Positions 34,196 to 43,750 are shown, numbered from the stretch's first letter. The stretch is 64,000 bases of DNA from Palsa-601 sp963801185 (GCA_963801185.1 CAWDDW010000002.1:186001-250000); one strand, 5' to 3'. The notes: generated from the letters alone by a model not told the origin. Program-made: numbers and translations.

Positions 34196-35629
34196 GAGAA
34201 CCGGATGCCTCGATACGAGATTCTCTCCGAAGACGCGGTCGCCACTCTCGACCGGGGCTGGCGCCGGATCGTGTCCGAGATCGGTGTGCAGTTCGCGAAA
34301 CCCGAGGCAGTCGAGTTGTTCGCCAAGGCGGGCCAGCGAGTCGACGGTGAGATCGTCTATCTCGACCCGGACTTCGTCATGGCGCAGGTCGCGCTGGCGC
34401 CTCGGGAGTTCGACATCCAGGCCCGCAACCCCGAGAACAGAGTCCACATCGGCGGCAACCAGATGGTCTTCTCAGGTGTTTACGGACCCCCGTTCGTTCG
34501 AGACGGGAGTACGCGCCGGGACGCCTCGATGGCCGACTTCCGGCGATTCGCGATGCTTGCTCAGTCTTACCCTGAGCTCGACTCCGCCGGCGGCATCATC
34601 TGTGAGCCGAACGACACACCGCTCGACTCGCGGCATCTCGACATGATCTTCGCCCTCCAGACGTTGACCGACAAGATCTACATGGGCAACGTGGTCTCCG
34701 GAGTCAACGCACGCGACACGATAGAGATGAGCTCGATCCTGTTCGGTGGGCGCGACCACATCGAGGAGACGCCAGCGTGCATCTCGCTCATCAACTGCAA
34801 CTCGCCGCTGCGGTGGGACGACCGGATGCTGGATGCTCAGTTCGAGTACAACCTCGCCAACCAACCGGTGATCCTCACGCCGTTCTTGTTGATGGGAGCC
34901 ATGTCTCCGGTGTCGATCCCGGCGACCCTCGCACAGCAGCTCGCCGAGGCGTTCGCCGGGATCGCCTTGTCGCAGCTCGTCCGTCCTGGCTGTCCGGTCG
35001 TATTCGGGTCGTTCCTGTCGAACATCGACATGCAGTCCGGGTCGCCGTGCTTCGGGACTCCCGAGTCGGCGATCGGGTTGTTCTGCACTGGTCAGCTGGC
35101 GCGCCATTACGGTCTCCCGTTCCGGACCGGTGGTGGGCTCACGTCCTCGCAATCCGCCGATGCTCAAGCGGGGTACGAGGCGTTGATGACGCTACTGCCT
35201 ACGTTCCTTGCGGGGACGAACTTCGTAATGCACGCGGCCGGGTGGCTCGAAGCCGGGCTCGTGAGTTGTTACGAGAAGTTCATCATCGACATCGAGCTGC
35301 TCCGCCAACTCCGGGTGGAGTTCACCCCGCTCGAGGTCGACGAGGCTTCGCTCGCGTTCGGTGCCCATGACGAGGTGCGCCATGGAGGGCACTTCCTCGG
35401 AGCGGCTCACACGATGGAGCGCTTCCGGACGTGCTTCTATCGGCCGATGGTGTCGTCGTCGGCGAATTTCGAGAGATGGATGCGCGACGGTGGCAAGGAT
35501 GCCGCGGCGCGTGCCGGTGAGATCTGCCAGAAGGCTCTGGACTCCTATCAAATGCCTGCTTTGGACTCTGCCATCCATGACGAGCTCGAGGAGTACGTCA
35601 CGCGGCGCCGACGCGAGTTGGGGGATTAG
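34181..35629 (+). CDS. MttB-superfamily corrinoid methyltransferase, non-pyrrolysine (glycine-betaine-methyltransferase-like)
   Basis: A 482-residue TIM-barrel member of the trimethylamine methyltransferase (MttB) superfamily. Typical segments are LSEDAVATLDRGWRRIVSEIGVQF, HIGGNQMVFSGVYGPPFV, VNCNSPLRW-like ISLINCNSPLRWD, TLAQQLAEAFAGIALSQLVRPGCPVVFGS and AHDEVRHGGHFLGAAHTMERF. The frame is full length with no internal TAG, so it is not the pyrrolysine form; such forms (MtgB and relatives) demethylate quaternary amines. Betaine is the best substrate guess because of the neighbouring choline-oxidation and dimethylglycine genes. The start is ATG 34181 or 34190, both in the operator. Confidence 0.85.
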   Translation: MRTMFENRMPRYEILSEDAVATLDRGWRRIVSEIGVQFAKPEAVELFAKAGQRVDGEIVYLDPDFVMAQVALAPREFDIQARNPENRVHIGGNQMVFSGVYGPPFVRDGSTRRDASMADFRRFAMLAQSYPELDSAGGIICEPNDTPLDSRHLDMIFALQTLTDKIYMGNVVSGVNARDTIEMSSILFGGRDHIEETPACISLINCNSPLRWDDRMLDAQFEYNLANQPVILTPFLLMGAMSPVSIPATLAQQLAEAFAGIALSQLVRPGCPVVFGSFLSNIDMQSGSPCFGTPESAIGLFCTGQLARHYGLPFRTGGGLTSSQSADAQAGYEALMTLLPTFLAGTNFVMHAAGWLEAGLVSCYEKFIIDIELLRQLRVEFTPLEVDEASLAFGAHDEVRHGGHFLGAAHTMERFRTCFYRPMVSSSANFERWMRDGGKDAAARAGEICQKALDSYQMPALDSAIHDELEEYVTRRRRELGD

Positions 35630-35665
35630 CCCCCCTGTCCCGGCCAGCCCCGGCGTGGCCCCCGG

Positions 35666-36094
35666 CTAGCCCCTCAGAACCGCTTGGGTCTGGGTGACTC
35701 TCGCCACGAGCTTGCCGTCCCCGTCTGTCACGTCGGTCTCCACCACGATGGTCGTCCGGCCTCGATGCAACAGCCGAGCCGTAGCCCTGGCCGTCCCGCT
35801 GCGCAGTCCACGCATGAACTGGGTGGCAGACGAGATCGTCGTAGTCGCGATCGTCGTCGCAGGCGCCTCCGGGGTCGGCAAGTTGAGAAACGCGAGCATC
35901 GCGCCCACCGAATCCGCCAGACTCATGATGGCCCCGCCATGCACGACTGCTCCAGAGGTGCAGATCTCCGCGCGCCAAGGCAGTTCGGCGACGACCTCCT
36001 GCCGGCTCGCTGAGACGACCGTTATGCCGAGTAGGCGGTTGAATGGGAGAGTGGCCTCCCACTCGCTGAGTTCGGGGTCAGGAGTCACCGGCAC
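35666..36094 (-). CDS. PaaI-type hotdog thioesterase
   Basis: A 142-residue single-domain hotdog protein. Family signatures are ICTSGAVVHGGAIMSLADSVGAMLAFLN (the HGG-x-x-x-x-x-A/D active region) and SSATQFMRGLRSGTARATARLLHRGRTTIVVETDV, with a final GKLVARVTQTQAVL. These proteins hydrolyse acyl- or aryl-CoA thioesters as tetramers in the cytoplasm. The start is a GTG at 36094, with a second GTG two codons downstream. It is divergent from the beta-helix gene and not obviously part of the betaine locus. Confidence 0.9.
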   Translation of the reverse strand: MPVTPDPELSEWEATLPFNRLLGITVVSASRQEVVAELPWRAEICTSGAVVHGGAIMSLADSVGAMLAFLNLPTPEAPATTIATTTISSATQFMRGLRSGTARATARLLHRGRTTIVVETDVTDGDGKLVARVTQTQAVLRG

Positions 36095-36272
36095 GTTGTA
36101 TACACCCGGCGTGCGGGCGTATCGGGCCGCAGGCGGTGCCTCGGCTGCTGACGGCGGACTTTCCTACGCCCTGGGACGGACTGGTAGCTAGGCTGACGGC
36201 TCGAGCTGCTCTCACGGTTCATTCTGGACCGAGCTCATGGTTATCGAGCTGATGGTTATCAAGGGGGATCCG

Positions 36273-38117
36273 ATGGGCATTCTGGATACGCGAAGCCGGA
36301 CGGTCAAGGTCGATCGGCGCGCTCGTCGGAGAATCCGGCGAAGCGCACCGGTGCTCATATCGGGTGCCGTGGCCGTTGCGATGCTGGCCGGTTACGGGCT
36401 CACGTCGCCGGCGGTCGGTGCGGCCAGGACCGCCAAGGCGACTCCCAAGGCGACCCCCAAGGTGTTGCTGGTCGGCACGTACAAGGGTGTGAAGGGCGGG
36501 TACACGACGATCCAGTCCGCTGTCGACGCCGCCAAGCCGGGCGACTTCATCCTGATCGGACCCGGTGACTACCACGAGGACAACGACATCGCGAACCCCC
36601 CCACTGCTGCTCAGGCGAGCGTGGGCGACATGGGAGGCGTGCTCATCACCACCTCCGGTCTGACGCTGCGGGGAATGAACCGCAAGACGGTCATCGTCGA
36701 CGGGACGAAGGCGGGAGCACCCAAGCCCTGCGACTCTGCTGCCAAGTACCAGGACTTCGGAGTGACCCCGAATGGCGCCAAGGAAGCTTACGGCCGCGAC
36801 GGGATCCTCATCTGGAAGGCGAATGACGTGACGGTCGACAACCTCACGGTCTGCAACTTCCTCGCCGGCACGGGCGGCTCTGGCAACGAGCTCTGGTGGA
36901 ACGGTGGAGCCGAGTCCGGGAAAGTCGGGCTGAAGGGTTACTGGGCCGACTACATCACGGCCACCTCCTCGTTCTTCAGCAACGAGACAACTGCTGCCCA
37001 GTACGGGATCTTCTCCTCGAACTCGGCAGGGCCGGCTGAGTGGTACCAGCTGTACGCCAACAACTTCAACGACTCCGGCATGTACGTCGGAGCCTGCCAC
37101 CAAGTGTGTGACGTGACCATCGACCACACCTGGATGGAGAACAACGCCCTCGGGTACTCCGGCACGAACTCCGGAGGCCAAGTAATCATCGAGCACTCCC
37201 AGTTCGACCACAACCAAGACGGGTTGGACACCAACACGGCGATCTCCGGAGACCCGCCCGGGCCCCAGAACGGTCAGTGCCCGAACGGGAAGACCAGCAC
37301 GATCACCCACACGAGGTCCTGCTGGGTCATCCGCAACAACTACATCCACGACAACAACAACCCCTCGACGCCAAAGTACGGCAGCGCCGCCGCCGGCCCG
37401 ACGGGGACGGGGATGACCGTCTCGGGCGGCCGGTGGGACACCATCGAGCACAACCAGTTCTCGAACAACGGAGCGTGGGGAATCCTGTTCGTCCCCTACC
37501 CCGACAGCGGCACTCCCGTGCTTGGTCAGTCCTGCAAGGAGGTGGGCGGAACGGTACAGCCCCCATTCGGATGCCTGCTCGACCCGGAAGGTGACGCGCT
37601 CTTGCACAACTCCTTCACACACGACGGATACTTCGGAAACCCGACCAACTCCGACTACGGCCAGATCACCTGGTCCGGCAACGAGCCGTCGAACTGCTTC
37701 CGGGGCAACCACGCCCCCAACGGGAGCGCCCCGTCCAACCTCGAGGCGATCCAGCCGACTTGTGGTGTAACGACCAAGGCAGGCAACCACGGTGGGGCCC
37801 TTCTCAACCAGGTGCTGTGCGACACCGGCTACGGCACCTGCAAGGGTGTAGGCAGCTATCCGCAGTCGAGCAAGGTCATCCTGACCTCGGTCCCGAAGAA
37901 CCTGCCGACCATGCCGAATCCGTGTGCCGGTGTCCCCACGAATCCGTGGTGTCCGAAGAACGGCAGCAAGTGGGGCGGCACGAGCAGGTCGCACGGGTCG
38001 CACACCTCGCATCCCGCGAGGCGAACGATCCAGACGGCCCCGTGGCACCTCGGCCTTGCGGCGTACTTGCGTTGGTCGCGGACGGTTGCGATCGGTCGCC
38101 GTATCTCCATGCTCTGA
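36273..38117 (+). CDS. Secreted right-handed beta-helix protein
   Basis: A 614-residue exported protein. A basic N-region and hydrophobic signal (residues ~20-45, LISGAVAVAMLAGYGLTSPA) lead into parallel beta-helix repeats: YTTIQSAVDAAKPGDFILIGPGDY, GLTLRGMNRKTVIVDG, DGILIWKANDVTVDNLTVCNF and later N-x-F/SNNGAWGILF coils. Such folds occur in polysaccharide lyases and surface proteins; no catalytic site is evident. A good AGGGGGA ribosome site precedes the ATG at 36273. The last ~40 residues (after GGTSRSHGSHTSHP) look unlike a beta-helix and may be out of frame. The minus-strand frame opposite this gene is also open throughout. Confidence 0.85.
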   Translation: MGILDTRSRTVKVDRRARRRIRRSAPVLISGAVAVAMLAGYGLTSPAVGAARTAKATPKATPKVLLVGTYKGVKGGYTTIQSAVDAAKPGDFILIGPGDYHEDNDIANPPTAAQASVGDMGGVLITTSGLTLRGMNRKTVIVDGTKAGAPKPCDSAAKYQDFGVTPNGAKEAYGRDGILIWKANDVTVDNLTVCNFLAGTGGSGNELWWNGGAESGKVGLKGYWADYITATSSFFSNETTAAQYGIFSSNSAGPAEWYQLYANNFNDSGMYVGACHQVCDVTIDHTWMENNALGYSGTNSGGQVIIEHSQFDHNQDGLDTNTAISGDPPGPQNGQCPNGKTSTITHTRSCWVIRNNYIHDNNNPSTPKYGSAAAGPTGTGMTVSGGRWDTIEHNQFSNNGAWGILFVPYPDSGTPVLGQSCKEVGGTVQPPFGCLLDPEGDALLHNSFTHDGYFGNPTNSDYGQITWSGNEPSNCFRGNHAPNGSAPSNLEAIQPTCGVTTKAGNHGGALLNQVLCDTGYGTCKGVGSYPQSSKVILTSVPKNLPTMPNPCAGVPTNPWCPKNGSKWGGTSRSHGSHTSHPARRTIQTAPWHLGLAAYLRWSRTVAIGRRISML

Positions 38118-39662
38118 GCGAGTCTCGTCATGCAGGCGGCCTGCCGGTGCCGTCGCCTCAATCGGCGCTGTCGCTAGGCCGCTCGCATCGCCTGCGGCTA
38201 CTGCCACCGAAATTCCCGTAGCCGTCGCCGGGCGGTCCCGCTCCAGGTCGCGTTCGCTCGGCTCGGCGATGCGCCAGACGACAGAGCGCTGCTCGAACGA
38301 GCACGTGGCCAGCGTCCGCACTCCTCCCGAGGGGTGTGCCAAGAGGAACTCCTCCGCGAGCCCCGTCGGAGGCTCTTCGGGATCGAGCTCTCCGTCTGGG
38401 CCGAGCCAACGCCAAGCGCCGGTCCCGCCCTTGATCTCGAACCCACAGTGGGTGACGAGGTAGTGGTGACGTTTGCAGATGCGGACCAGGTTCGAGAGGG
38501 CGGTCGGTCCGTTCCGTTCGATCGGGACGATGTGGTGGATCTCGAGGCGAAACGGTGACCCGCAGCCAGGCACCTGGCAGATCGGGTCCCGGGCTTCTAG
38601 GGCAGACCTCAGGTGAGCAGGTATGTAGCGTCCTGCATGGGCAACCGAGCACGGGTTCTTCGCACGTTCGAGGACGATCTTCACCCAGGCAGTCGGGAGA
38701 ATCTCGCGGACCGACGCAAGCGGCACGGGCCCTACACCTTCGATCTCGCAGCGTTCGTCGTCCTCGAGCCGCCCACGTGATAGTGCCTCGGCGTCGACGT
38801 GCAAGACCACGCCGGCACCGACGCTGCGGCTGGCATCGGAGCCCTCTGAGTCCCGACGCCCGGTGCCGCCATTACGGCAGAGATTGACGAGGGCATCGGC
38901 CAGGTAGGCCTCGTGACTCTCTCGGCGGCCCTGACGACGCGCCTCCTCGAAGACGAGTCGCCTCTCGGCCTCGAGCCCGGCCTTGACAAATGCCCCATCG
39001 ACAGGAGCGAACTCTCCACGCAGGTACACGGCGCCTTCGGCGGTCGTTCCCATCCGCAGGTGACGCCGAGCACGCAGCCTCGCATCCCGCGCCCGCGCCT
39101 CTTCCTCCGACCTCGTTGCCGCCTTCACTCGCTCGCATTCCTCCCGAAGGCCGTGAATCGGACCGCGGCGTGCAGTCTCGAGGAGCTCAGGCGCTGCCGC
39201 CGGATTCGCGACGAGGGCGTCCGAGACCATCACCGCCTGGTCGATCGACAGATCACCCGCTCTGACAGCCTGGTCGAGCTCGGGTTGGTCCCGCAGCTGC
39301 CGAGCGGCGCGCAACGCGTCGTTCGAGCGGCCCTGGGGCTCGCCGCCGACAGTTGCCAGCCAGGACCCGGGCGTCCGATAGCCCTCTCGCTCGTGAACCT
39401 GGCATTCGACGGCTCGGGCGGCCATCAAGGCGCGGGCCGCGCGGCACAAGCGCTCCGCCTTTGCCCACTGCTCGGTGGCAGCCTTCGCCGCGAGGCCGGG
39501 GAACTCGCCGGGCTCAAGATCGGCAACGATCTTCTCCAAGAGGGCAACGACGTCCACGATGCCCGCTCTGGCATCGACCCGCCCCTCGGAGTCGCACGGC
39601 CCAGCCGTCGCCCCGCACGTCGTCTCGTACATGTGTTCGATAGTACCGACAAGGTGTGTCAC
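38118..39662 (-). CDS. DUF222/HNH endonuclease-domain protein (true 3' end uncertain)
   Basis: From a GTG at 39662 the frame encodes a DUF222 helical region (ALLEKIVADLEPGEFPGLA through SIDQAVMVSDALVANP) and a C-terminal HNH nuclease: CQVPGCGSPFRLEIHHIVPIE, then NLVRICKRHHYLVTHCGF. These proteins are abundant in actinobacterial genomes, often linked to mobile elements, and their role is not settled. No stop is met until 36219, but everything beyond about 38118 is antisense to the beta-helix gene and has no recognisable domain. I limit the call to the recognisable part; a lost stop or frameshift near 38118-38300 is likely. An in-frame ATG at 39632 is an alternative start. Confidence 0.72.
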
Positions 39663-39691
39663 TCGGCTTGCGACTCCTGCGCCTCACGGCC

Positions 39692-39895
39692 TCAGAGCGG
39701 CGGGACGGTGTAGCGGGCGAAGACGTGCCAGCCGACGAAGGCCCAACACGCCACGAGCGCCAGGCGGCCTAGGCGTTGAGAGCCGATGCGGCGCCCCAAG
39801 TCACCGAGGCTCGCGAACCGGTCGCTTCGCCGCACCACCAATTCGATGATCACCGCCGCGACGGCGATCGAGAGCCAGGCGAGGGCAACGATCAC
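39692..39895 (-). CDS. Small membrane protein (DUF6186-like)
   Basis: A 67-residue protein with two predicted membrane helices (MIVALAWLSIAVAAVIIELV and LALVACWAFVGWHVF) and an arginine-rich loop between them. It overlaps the upstream membrane-protein gene by four bases (ATGA), which supports its reality. The general look fits the small actinobacterial DUF6186 proteins; the assignment is tentative and the function unknown. Confidence 0.6.
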   Translation of the reverse strand: MIVALAWLSIAVAAVIIELVVRRSDRFASLGDLGRRIGSQRLGRLALVACWAFVGWHVFARYTVPPL

Positions 39896-40365
39896 CGTCC
39901 ATCTCCGTTGGTGCGCCTAGCGGAAGGCCGAAAAGGCCGAGGATGTCCTAGAACTCCCCGGCCGAGCGGCCACGCGGCCACTGCGAGCCAGAGAACGAAG
40001 AGCAACCAGCGCGTCAGGTGCCATACGAGCGCCTGGTCCACCACGGTGCTGAGACTCGGGAAGGCACGAGAGCGCCCGCCGAGGCCGAGCGCGATCCCTT
40101 CCAACGCTGCAGCGGCGAGACCCAGCACCATCCACGGGACCACCCTGGAGGGCGAGAGGCGCGTGGGCCGAGACGCTTCCCGTCGCGTAGAGGCCATGAC
40201 CGCAACCAGCACGACGGGGAGCGCGACCGCGACGTCAGCCGAGGCACCGAACGATCGGGTGCCGGTCGCCCACCATGCGTATGCGCCGACTGCCAGAGCA
40301 AAGACGGCGGATAGGCCGACTAGGGCGTTGTGGCGTGAGGTCGACAGCTGATCGCGCGCTCGCAT
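39892..40365 (-). CDS. Hypothetical membrane protein
   Basis: A 157-residue protein starting at an ATG (MRARDQLSTSRHNALVGL) just after the restored SDR stop. It shows about four hydrophobic segments (LSAVFALAVGAYAWWATG, VAVALPVVLVAVMA, VVPWMVLGLAAAALEGIALGL, WLLFVLWLAVAAWPLG) and a basic, proline-rich tail. The frame extends upstream to 40416, but that stretch overlaps the SDR C-terminus. It is coupled to the 67-residue membrane gene by a four-base overlap. I do not recognise the family. Confidence 0.65.
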   Translation of the reverse strand: MRARDQLSTSRHNALVGLSAVFALAVGAYAWWATGTRSFGASADVAVALPVVLVAVMASTRREASRPTRLSPSRVVPWMVLGLAAAALEGIALGLGGRSRAFPSLSTVVDQALVWHLTRWLLFVLWLAVAAWPLGRGVLGHPRPFRPSARRTNGDGR

Positions 40366-40390
40366 GAGGACGCATTCTCCCGCAACTGCG

Positions 40391-41129
40391 TCAGGCCCAC
40401 CCGCCGGCGAAGGCAACGAACTGACCGGTGGCGAAACGGCTCGTGCCGTCGACGAACGGCAGAGCGAAGTGGGCGAAGCTCCTCGAGAGTGCCGAGCCTG
40501 CCCATCGGAACCTGGGCCTCGACCCGAGCTCGACCCTCTTCGTCCTCGGCCCGACTGGCCTTCAAGAACTCGGGGAAGTCCATGAAGTTGGTACCGATCG
40601 CGTTCACCTGAACGCCCTTTCCGGCCACCTCGGCGGCGACGTTCCGGACGAGCATGTTGGCACCCGCCCGGGCGGACGAGTACAGCGGCGCGCCCGGAGT
40701 GGGCCGGGCCCCCGCAGCGCTCGTGAAGACGAGAACCTGGCCCTCACCCTTCTCAGCCATGACCGGCACTACGGCCCGGAGGAAGTTGTAGGGCGCCTCG
40801 ATGCACCCTTTCGTTGCCGTGCGCATGTCGTCCAGCGTCGAGTGCAGGAACCTTCCCACCACTATGCGCCCAGTGAAAGCCGTGGCGGAGTCGATGCGGC
40901 CGAACCGCGCCAGTGCGGCTCGCACGAGATGTTCCGACGACTCAGGTTTGGTCAGGTCGCGTACGCCTACCACCACCTCGACTGAAGCTCCTAGCGCGGT
41001 CAGCTCGTCGTCGAGACCCTCGGCAGGGTCTCCGATGACGAGGTCGTGGTCGTGTCGCGCCAGCAGTCGGCTGAGATTGGGGCCGACGTAGCCCTGGGCA
41101 TCGCTCACGACCGCGATCCGGCGTGTCAA
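40391..41129 (-). CDS. Short-chain dehydrogenase/reductase (frameshifted near the C-terminus)
   Basis: An NAD(P)-dependent oxidoreductase starting at a TTG with GGAG upstream. The N-terminal RIAVVSDAQGYVGPNLSRLL replaces the classical TGxxxGIG, DLTKPES follows, and the catalytic Ser-Tyr-Lys area is altered: FTSAAGARPTPGAPLYSSARAGANM (Y-x-x-x-R in place of Y-x-x-x-K). After GRLGTLEEL one extra base near 40477 shifts the frame; dropping it restores AHFALPFVDGTSRFATGQFV and a stop at 40391, giving 245 residues. Without the correction the frame runs to 40320 in unrelated arginine-rich sequence. The atypical motifs mean activity should not be assumed. Confidence 0.78.
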
Positions 41130-41186
41130 CCGAGTTGCTCCAATCGAGCCGTGAACGGCGTGTCGCGTGCCTTCATTTGCGCAACC

Positions 41187-41687
41187 CTATCCATTGGTGC
41201 CGATCACCCTAGTTATCAAGCCGGTTTCCACGTCGTACCGCCACCCTTCCACGCTCAAGCCTTGCGGGAGCAATTCGCATGCCCGCACGGCCTCGACGTC
41301 CACGCGAAGACTCTCCGCAGGGTCAGCCATGGCGAGGAACTCCCATCCCTCGGACCGGACGGCGTGCAGCGCCAACAGGTCCGATCTGATGTCGAAATCG
41401 CTACGGTTGGCGAGCGCGCAGTGCGTGTGGTGTATCACGGCGACCTCGTTCACGCCGAGGAGGCTGGTGGCGAGAACCAGCGACCGAAGAACGTCCTTCG
41501 TGACGCGCCCACCGGCGTTGCGGAGGATCTTCGCGTCGCCGGGCTCGAGTCCGAGCATCGCAAGGGGTTCGATGCGCGTGTCCATGCAGGCCACGAGTGC
41601 AAAGCCTTTGGCAGCGCGTGACGGGATCCCCTTGAGGGAGAAATGCGCCGCGTACTCCCGGTTCGCCCGGAGCAACTCTTCCATCAT
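41187..41687 (-). CDS. Beta-class carbonic anhydrase (small, CanA-like)
   Basis: A 166-residue enzyme interconverting CO2 and bicarbonate. Zinc ligands and partners are in place: CMDTR (Cys34 with the Asp/Arg dyad) and HHTHCAL (His...Cys), and VGGRV-like NAGGRVTKDVLRSL follows the first motif. Size and order match the short actinobacterial beta-carbonic anhydrases such as M. tuberculosis Rv1284. It is a single gene, divergent from the PhyH dioxygenase with ~65 bases between starts. Confidence 0.92.
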   Translation of the reverse strand: MMEELLRANREYAAHFSLKGIPSRAAKGFALVACMDTRIEPLAMLGLEPGDAKILRNAGGRVTKDVLRSLVLATSLLGVNEVAVIHHTHCALANRSDFDIRSDLLALHAVRSEGWEFLAMADPAESLRVDVEAVRACELLPQGLSVEGWRYDVETGLITRVIGTNG

Positions 41688-41752
41688 GTGCGAAGCATGG
41701 CAGACGCCGACCGCTCCGCGGCAGAACCGGGCGGGAGCTACGGTCGGGTTCC

Positions 41753-42589
41753 ATGAACACCAGCAGTGACGGTGCCCTAGCGCACCACTTGGAGGCGATC
41801 GGGCGCGACGGCTACACCATCGTCGAGGATGCGATCGAGCCCGCGTTAGTGGCGGATCTGGCGGCCGATCTGGCGAAGCTCGAGCGGGATCTCGGCATCG
41901 AGCCGGCGACCAACGACTTCGAGGGCCGCCAGACGCTCCGCATCTACAACTTGCTCGTACATGGACCGTTGTACGAGTCCATTCCGGTCCATCCGAACGT
42001 GCTCCCCATCGTCGAGCGGGTGCTCGATCCAGGCTGCCTCATATCGTCGCTGTCGTCGATCAACATCGGCCCCGGTGAGACCGCGCAACCGATCCACGCG
42101 GACGACCAACTTCTTCCCATCCCGAAACCTCACCCGCCGACCGTCTGCAACACCATGTGGGCGCTGACGGACTTCACCGAGGCGAACGGGGCGACGAGGA
42201 TCATCCCCGGCACGCACACCTCACCCTCTCCTGACTACGGCTCGCACTACGACAGCATCCCCGCCGAGATGCGCAAGGGGAGCGTGCTGATCTGGCACGG
42301 GTCGCTCTGGCACGGGGGAGGGTCCAATCAGACCAACGAGCGACGCGTAGGCATCGCGATGAACTACTGCGCCGGTTATATCCGCCAGCAAGAGAACCAA
42401 CAGCTCGGCATCCCGCCGTCGTTAGTGCGGCGCTTCAGCCCGCGCTTGCGAGAGCTCGTCGGCTACGGGATCTACAACGGCCTGATCGGGCACATCGACA
42501 AGAAGAACCCGGCTCAGCTGCTCCTGGCCGCCGGCACGGGTGAGGACGACGGTGGCGATGCCGAGAAGATGATCTGGGACTACGCCTAA
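41753..42589 (+). CDS. Phytanoyl-CoA dioxygenase (PhyH) family protein
   Basis: A 278-residue Fe(II)/2-oxoglutarate-dependent oxygenase. The iron-binding triad is visible as H-x-D in QPIHADDQLLP and the distal histidine in LIWHGSLWHGGGSNQ, with the 2-oxoglutarate arginine in NERRVGIAMNY. The N-terminal GYTIVEDAIEPALVADLAADL is typical of the family. The substrate is unknown; relatives hydroxylate lipids, ectoine or natural products. The next gene is convergent. Confidence 0.9.
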   Translation: MNTSSDGALAHHLEAIGRDGYTIVEDAIEPALVADLAADLAKLERDLGIEPATNDFEGRQTLRIYNLLVHGPLYESIPVHPNVLPIVERVLDPGCLISSLSSINIGPGETAQPIHADDQLLPIPKPHPPTVCNTMWALTDFTEANGATRIIPGTHTSPSPDYGSHYDSIPAEMRKGSVLIWHGSLWHGGGSNQTNERRVGIAMNYCAGYIRQQENQQLGIPPSLVRRFSPRLRELVGYGIYNGLIGHIDKKNPAQLLLAAGTGEDDGGDAEKMIWDYA

Positions 42590-42611
42590 GCAGGCACACA
42601 CAGGGCGTTCG

Positions 42612-43631
42612 TCAGCTTGCCAGATCGATCAGCCGTTCCAGGGTCGCGAGGCGAGTGTCCGGCGGACCGTCGAGTTTCGCCAGGATCGTCGTTATACCGG
42701 CCTCGCTGTACAAGTCGAGGCGTGAGGAGATGGCTTCTCCGGCGCCGAGAAGGTTTGTGAGACGGCCGAGGTCGAGGGGGACCGCATCGGCTGCGTCGTC
42801 GCGCCTGCCGGCCCTCCAGAGATCCTCCACGTGTTGCACTTCTCCGGCGAAGCCCAACCGGGAGAAGGTCTCGTTGTAGAAGTTGCGCCCGGCGCTGCCC
42901 ATCGCTCCGATGGTGAACGCGTAGCCGCGTGCGTGGCGGCGTACCGCCTCCTCGGTCTCGGCAGCGCTACTCGTGAATTCGACCGCCACAGGTGCGACGA
43001 GATCGAGATCGCGAAGCTGTCTGCCGGCAGCCTCGGCTCCCTCGCGCAGCGGGCCGAGGAAGGTCTCAGAGAATTCGGGGATGAACGCATTTCCGAGCCA
43101 TCCGTCGGCCACCTCTCCGGTGAGCCGCAGGTTGGCGGGCCCCATGGCCGCGACGTAAACAGGGACATGCGCCGCTTCCACGAGCGGTCGCAACGGGCGC
43201 CCCTCGCTCTCTGGCAGCGGGAGCGGGTAGATCTCGCCAGGATGGACAAGGCGCTCGCCCCGGCTCACCGTCCGGATGATCTCGATCGTCTCGCGGGTCG
43301 TCTGTACCGGCCGGGCGAAACGGACCCCGTGCCAGCCCTCCATCACAGCCGGTCCCGACACGCCCACCCCGAGCCGGAAGCGACCTGCGGAGAGCGCCTG
43401 CAGGCTCAATGCAGAGGTCGCGAGCAGCGCCGGACTGCGCGACCCAAGTTGGACGACGAAGGTGCCGAGCCCGATCGCGGATGTCTGTGACGCGAGGAAG
43501 GCGAGCCCGGTGAGAGCGTCGTATCCCCAGATCTCCGGCACCCAGAGCGAGTCCACACCGAGCCGTTCCGCCTCTCGTGCGAACGTGACCGCGTCCGGCC
43601 TATGGGGATCGATCATCGTTGCGACTCGCAT
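42612..43631 (-). CDS. LLM-class flavin-dependent (F420-type) oxidoreductase
   Basis: A 339-residue luciferase-like TIM-barrel protein. Segments: FAREAERLGVDSLWVPEIWGYDALT, GLGTFVVQLGSRSPALLATSALSLQALSAGRFRLGVGVSGP, and VYVAAMGPANLRLTGEVADGWLGN, which is typical of F420-dependent members. The ATG at 43631 has a GGAG site and starts the family homology; the 23 upstream codons are not conserved-looking. The substrate is unknown. It is divergent from the SRPBCC gene. Confidence 0.9.
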   Translation of the reverse strand: MRVATMIDPHRPDAVTFAREAERLGVDSLWVPEIWGYDALTGLAFLASQTSAIGLGTFVVQLGSRSPALLATSALSLQALSAGRFRLGVGVSGPAVMEGWHGVRFARPVQTTRETIEIIRTVSRGERLVHPGEIYPLPLPESEGRPLRPLVEAAHVPVYVAAMGPANLRLTGEVADGWLGNAFIPEFSETFLGPLREGAEAAGRQLRDLDLVAPVAVEFTSSAAETEEAVRRHARGYAFTIGAMGSAGRNFYNETFSRLGFAGEVQHVEDLWRAGRRDDAADAVPLDLGRLTNLLGAGEAISSRLDLYSEAGITTILAKLDGPPDTRLATLERLIDLAS

Positions 43632-43750
43632 CACTCCGGCCTCACGCTCGTGTCGTGGCTTCAGGTCGATGACCTCTCTCAGTGAGTATAGAATCCTCAA
43701 GTTACTTGCCGACGACGGTTCGACGATCTGTGAGTGGAGGCGCCGAGACG

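Noticed and set aside
34181..35629. Pyrrolysine-containing trimethylamine methyltransferase
   Set aside because: The MttB-type frame is complete at 482 residues with no internal TAG; the only TAG is the terminal stop, so pyrrolysine readthrough is not needed.
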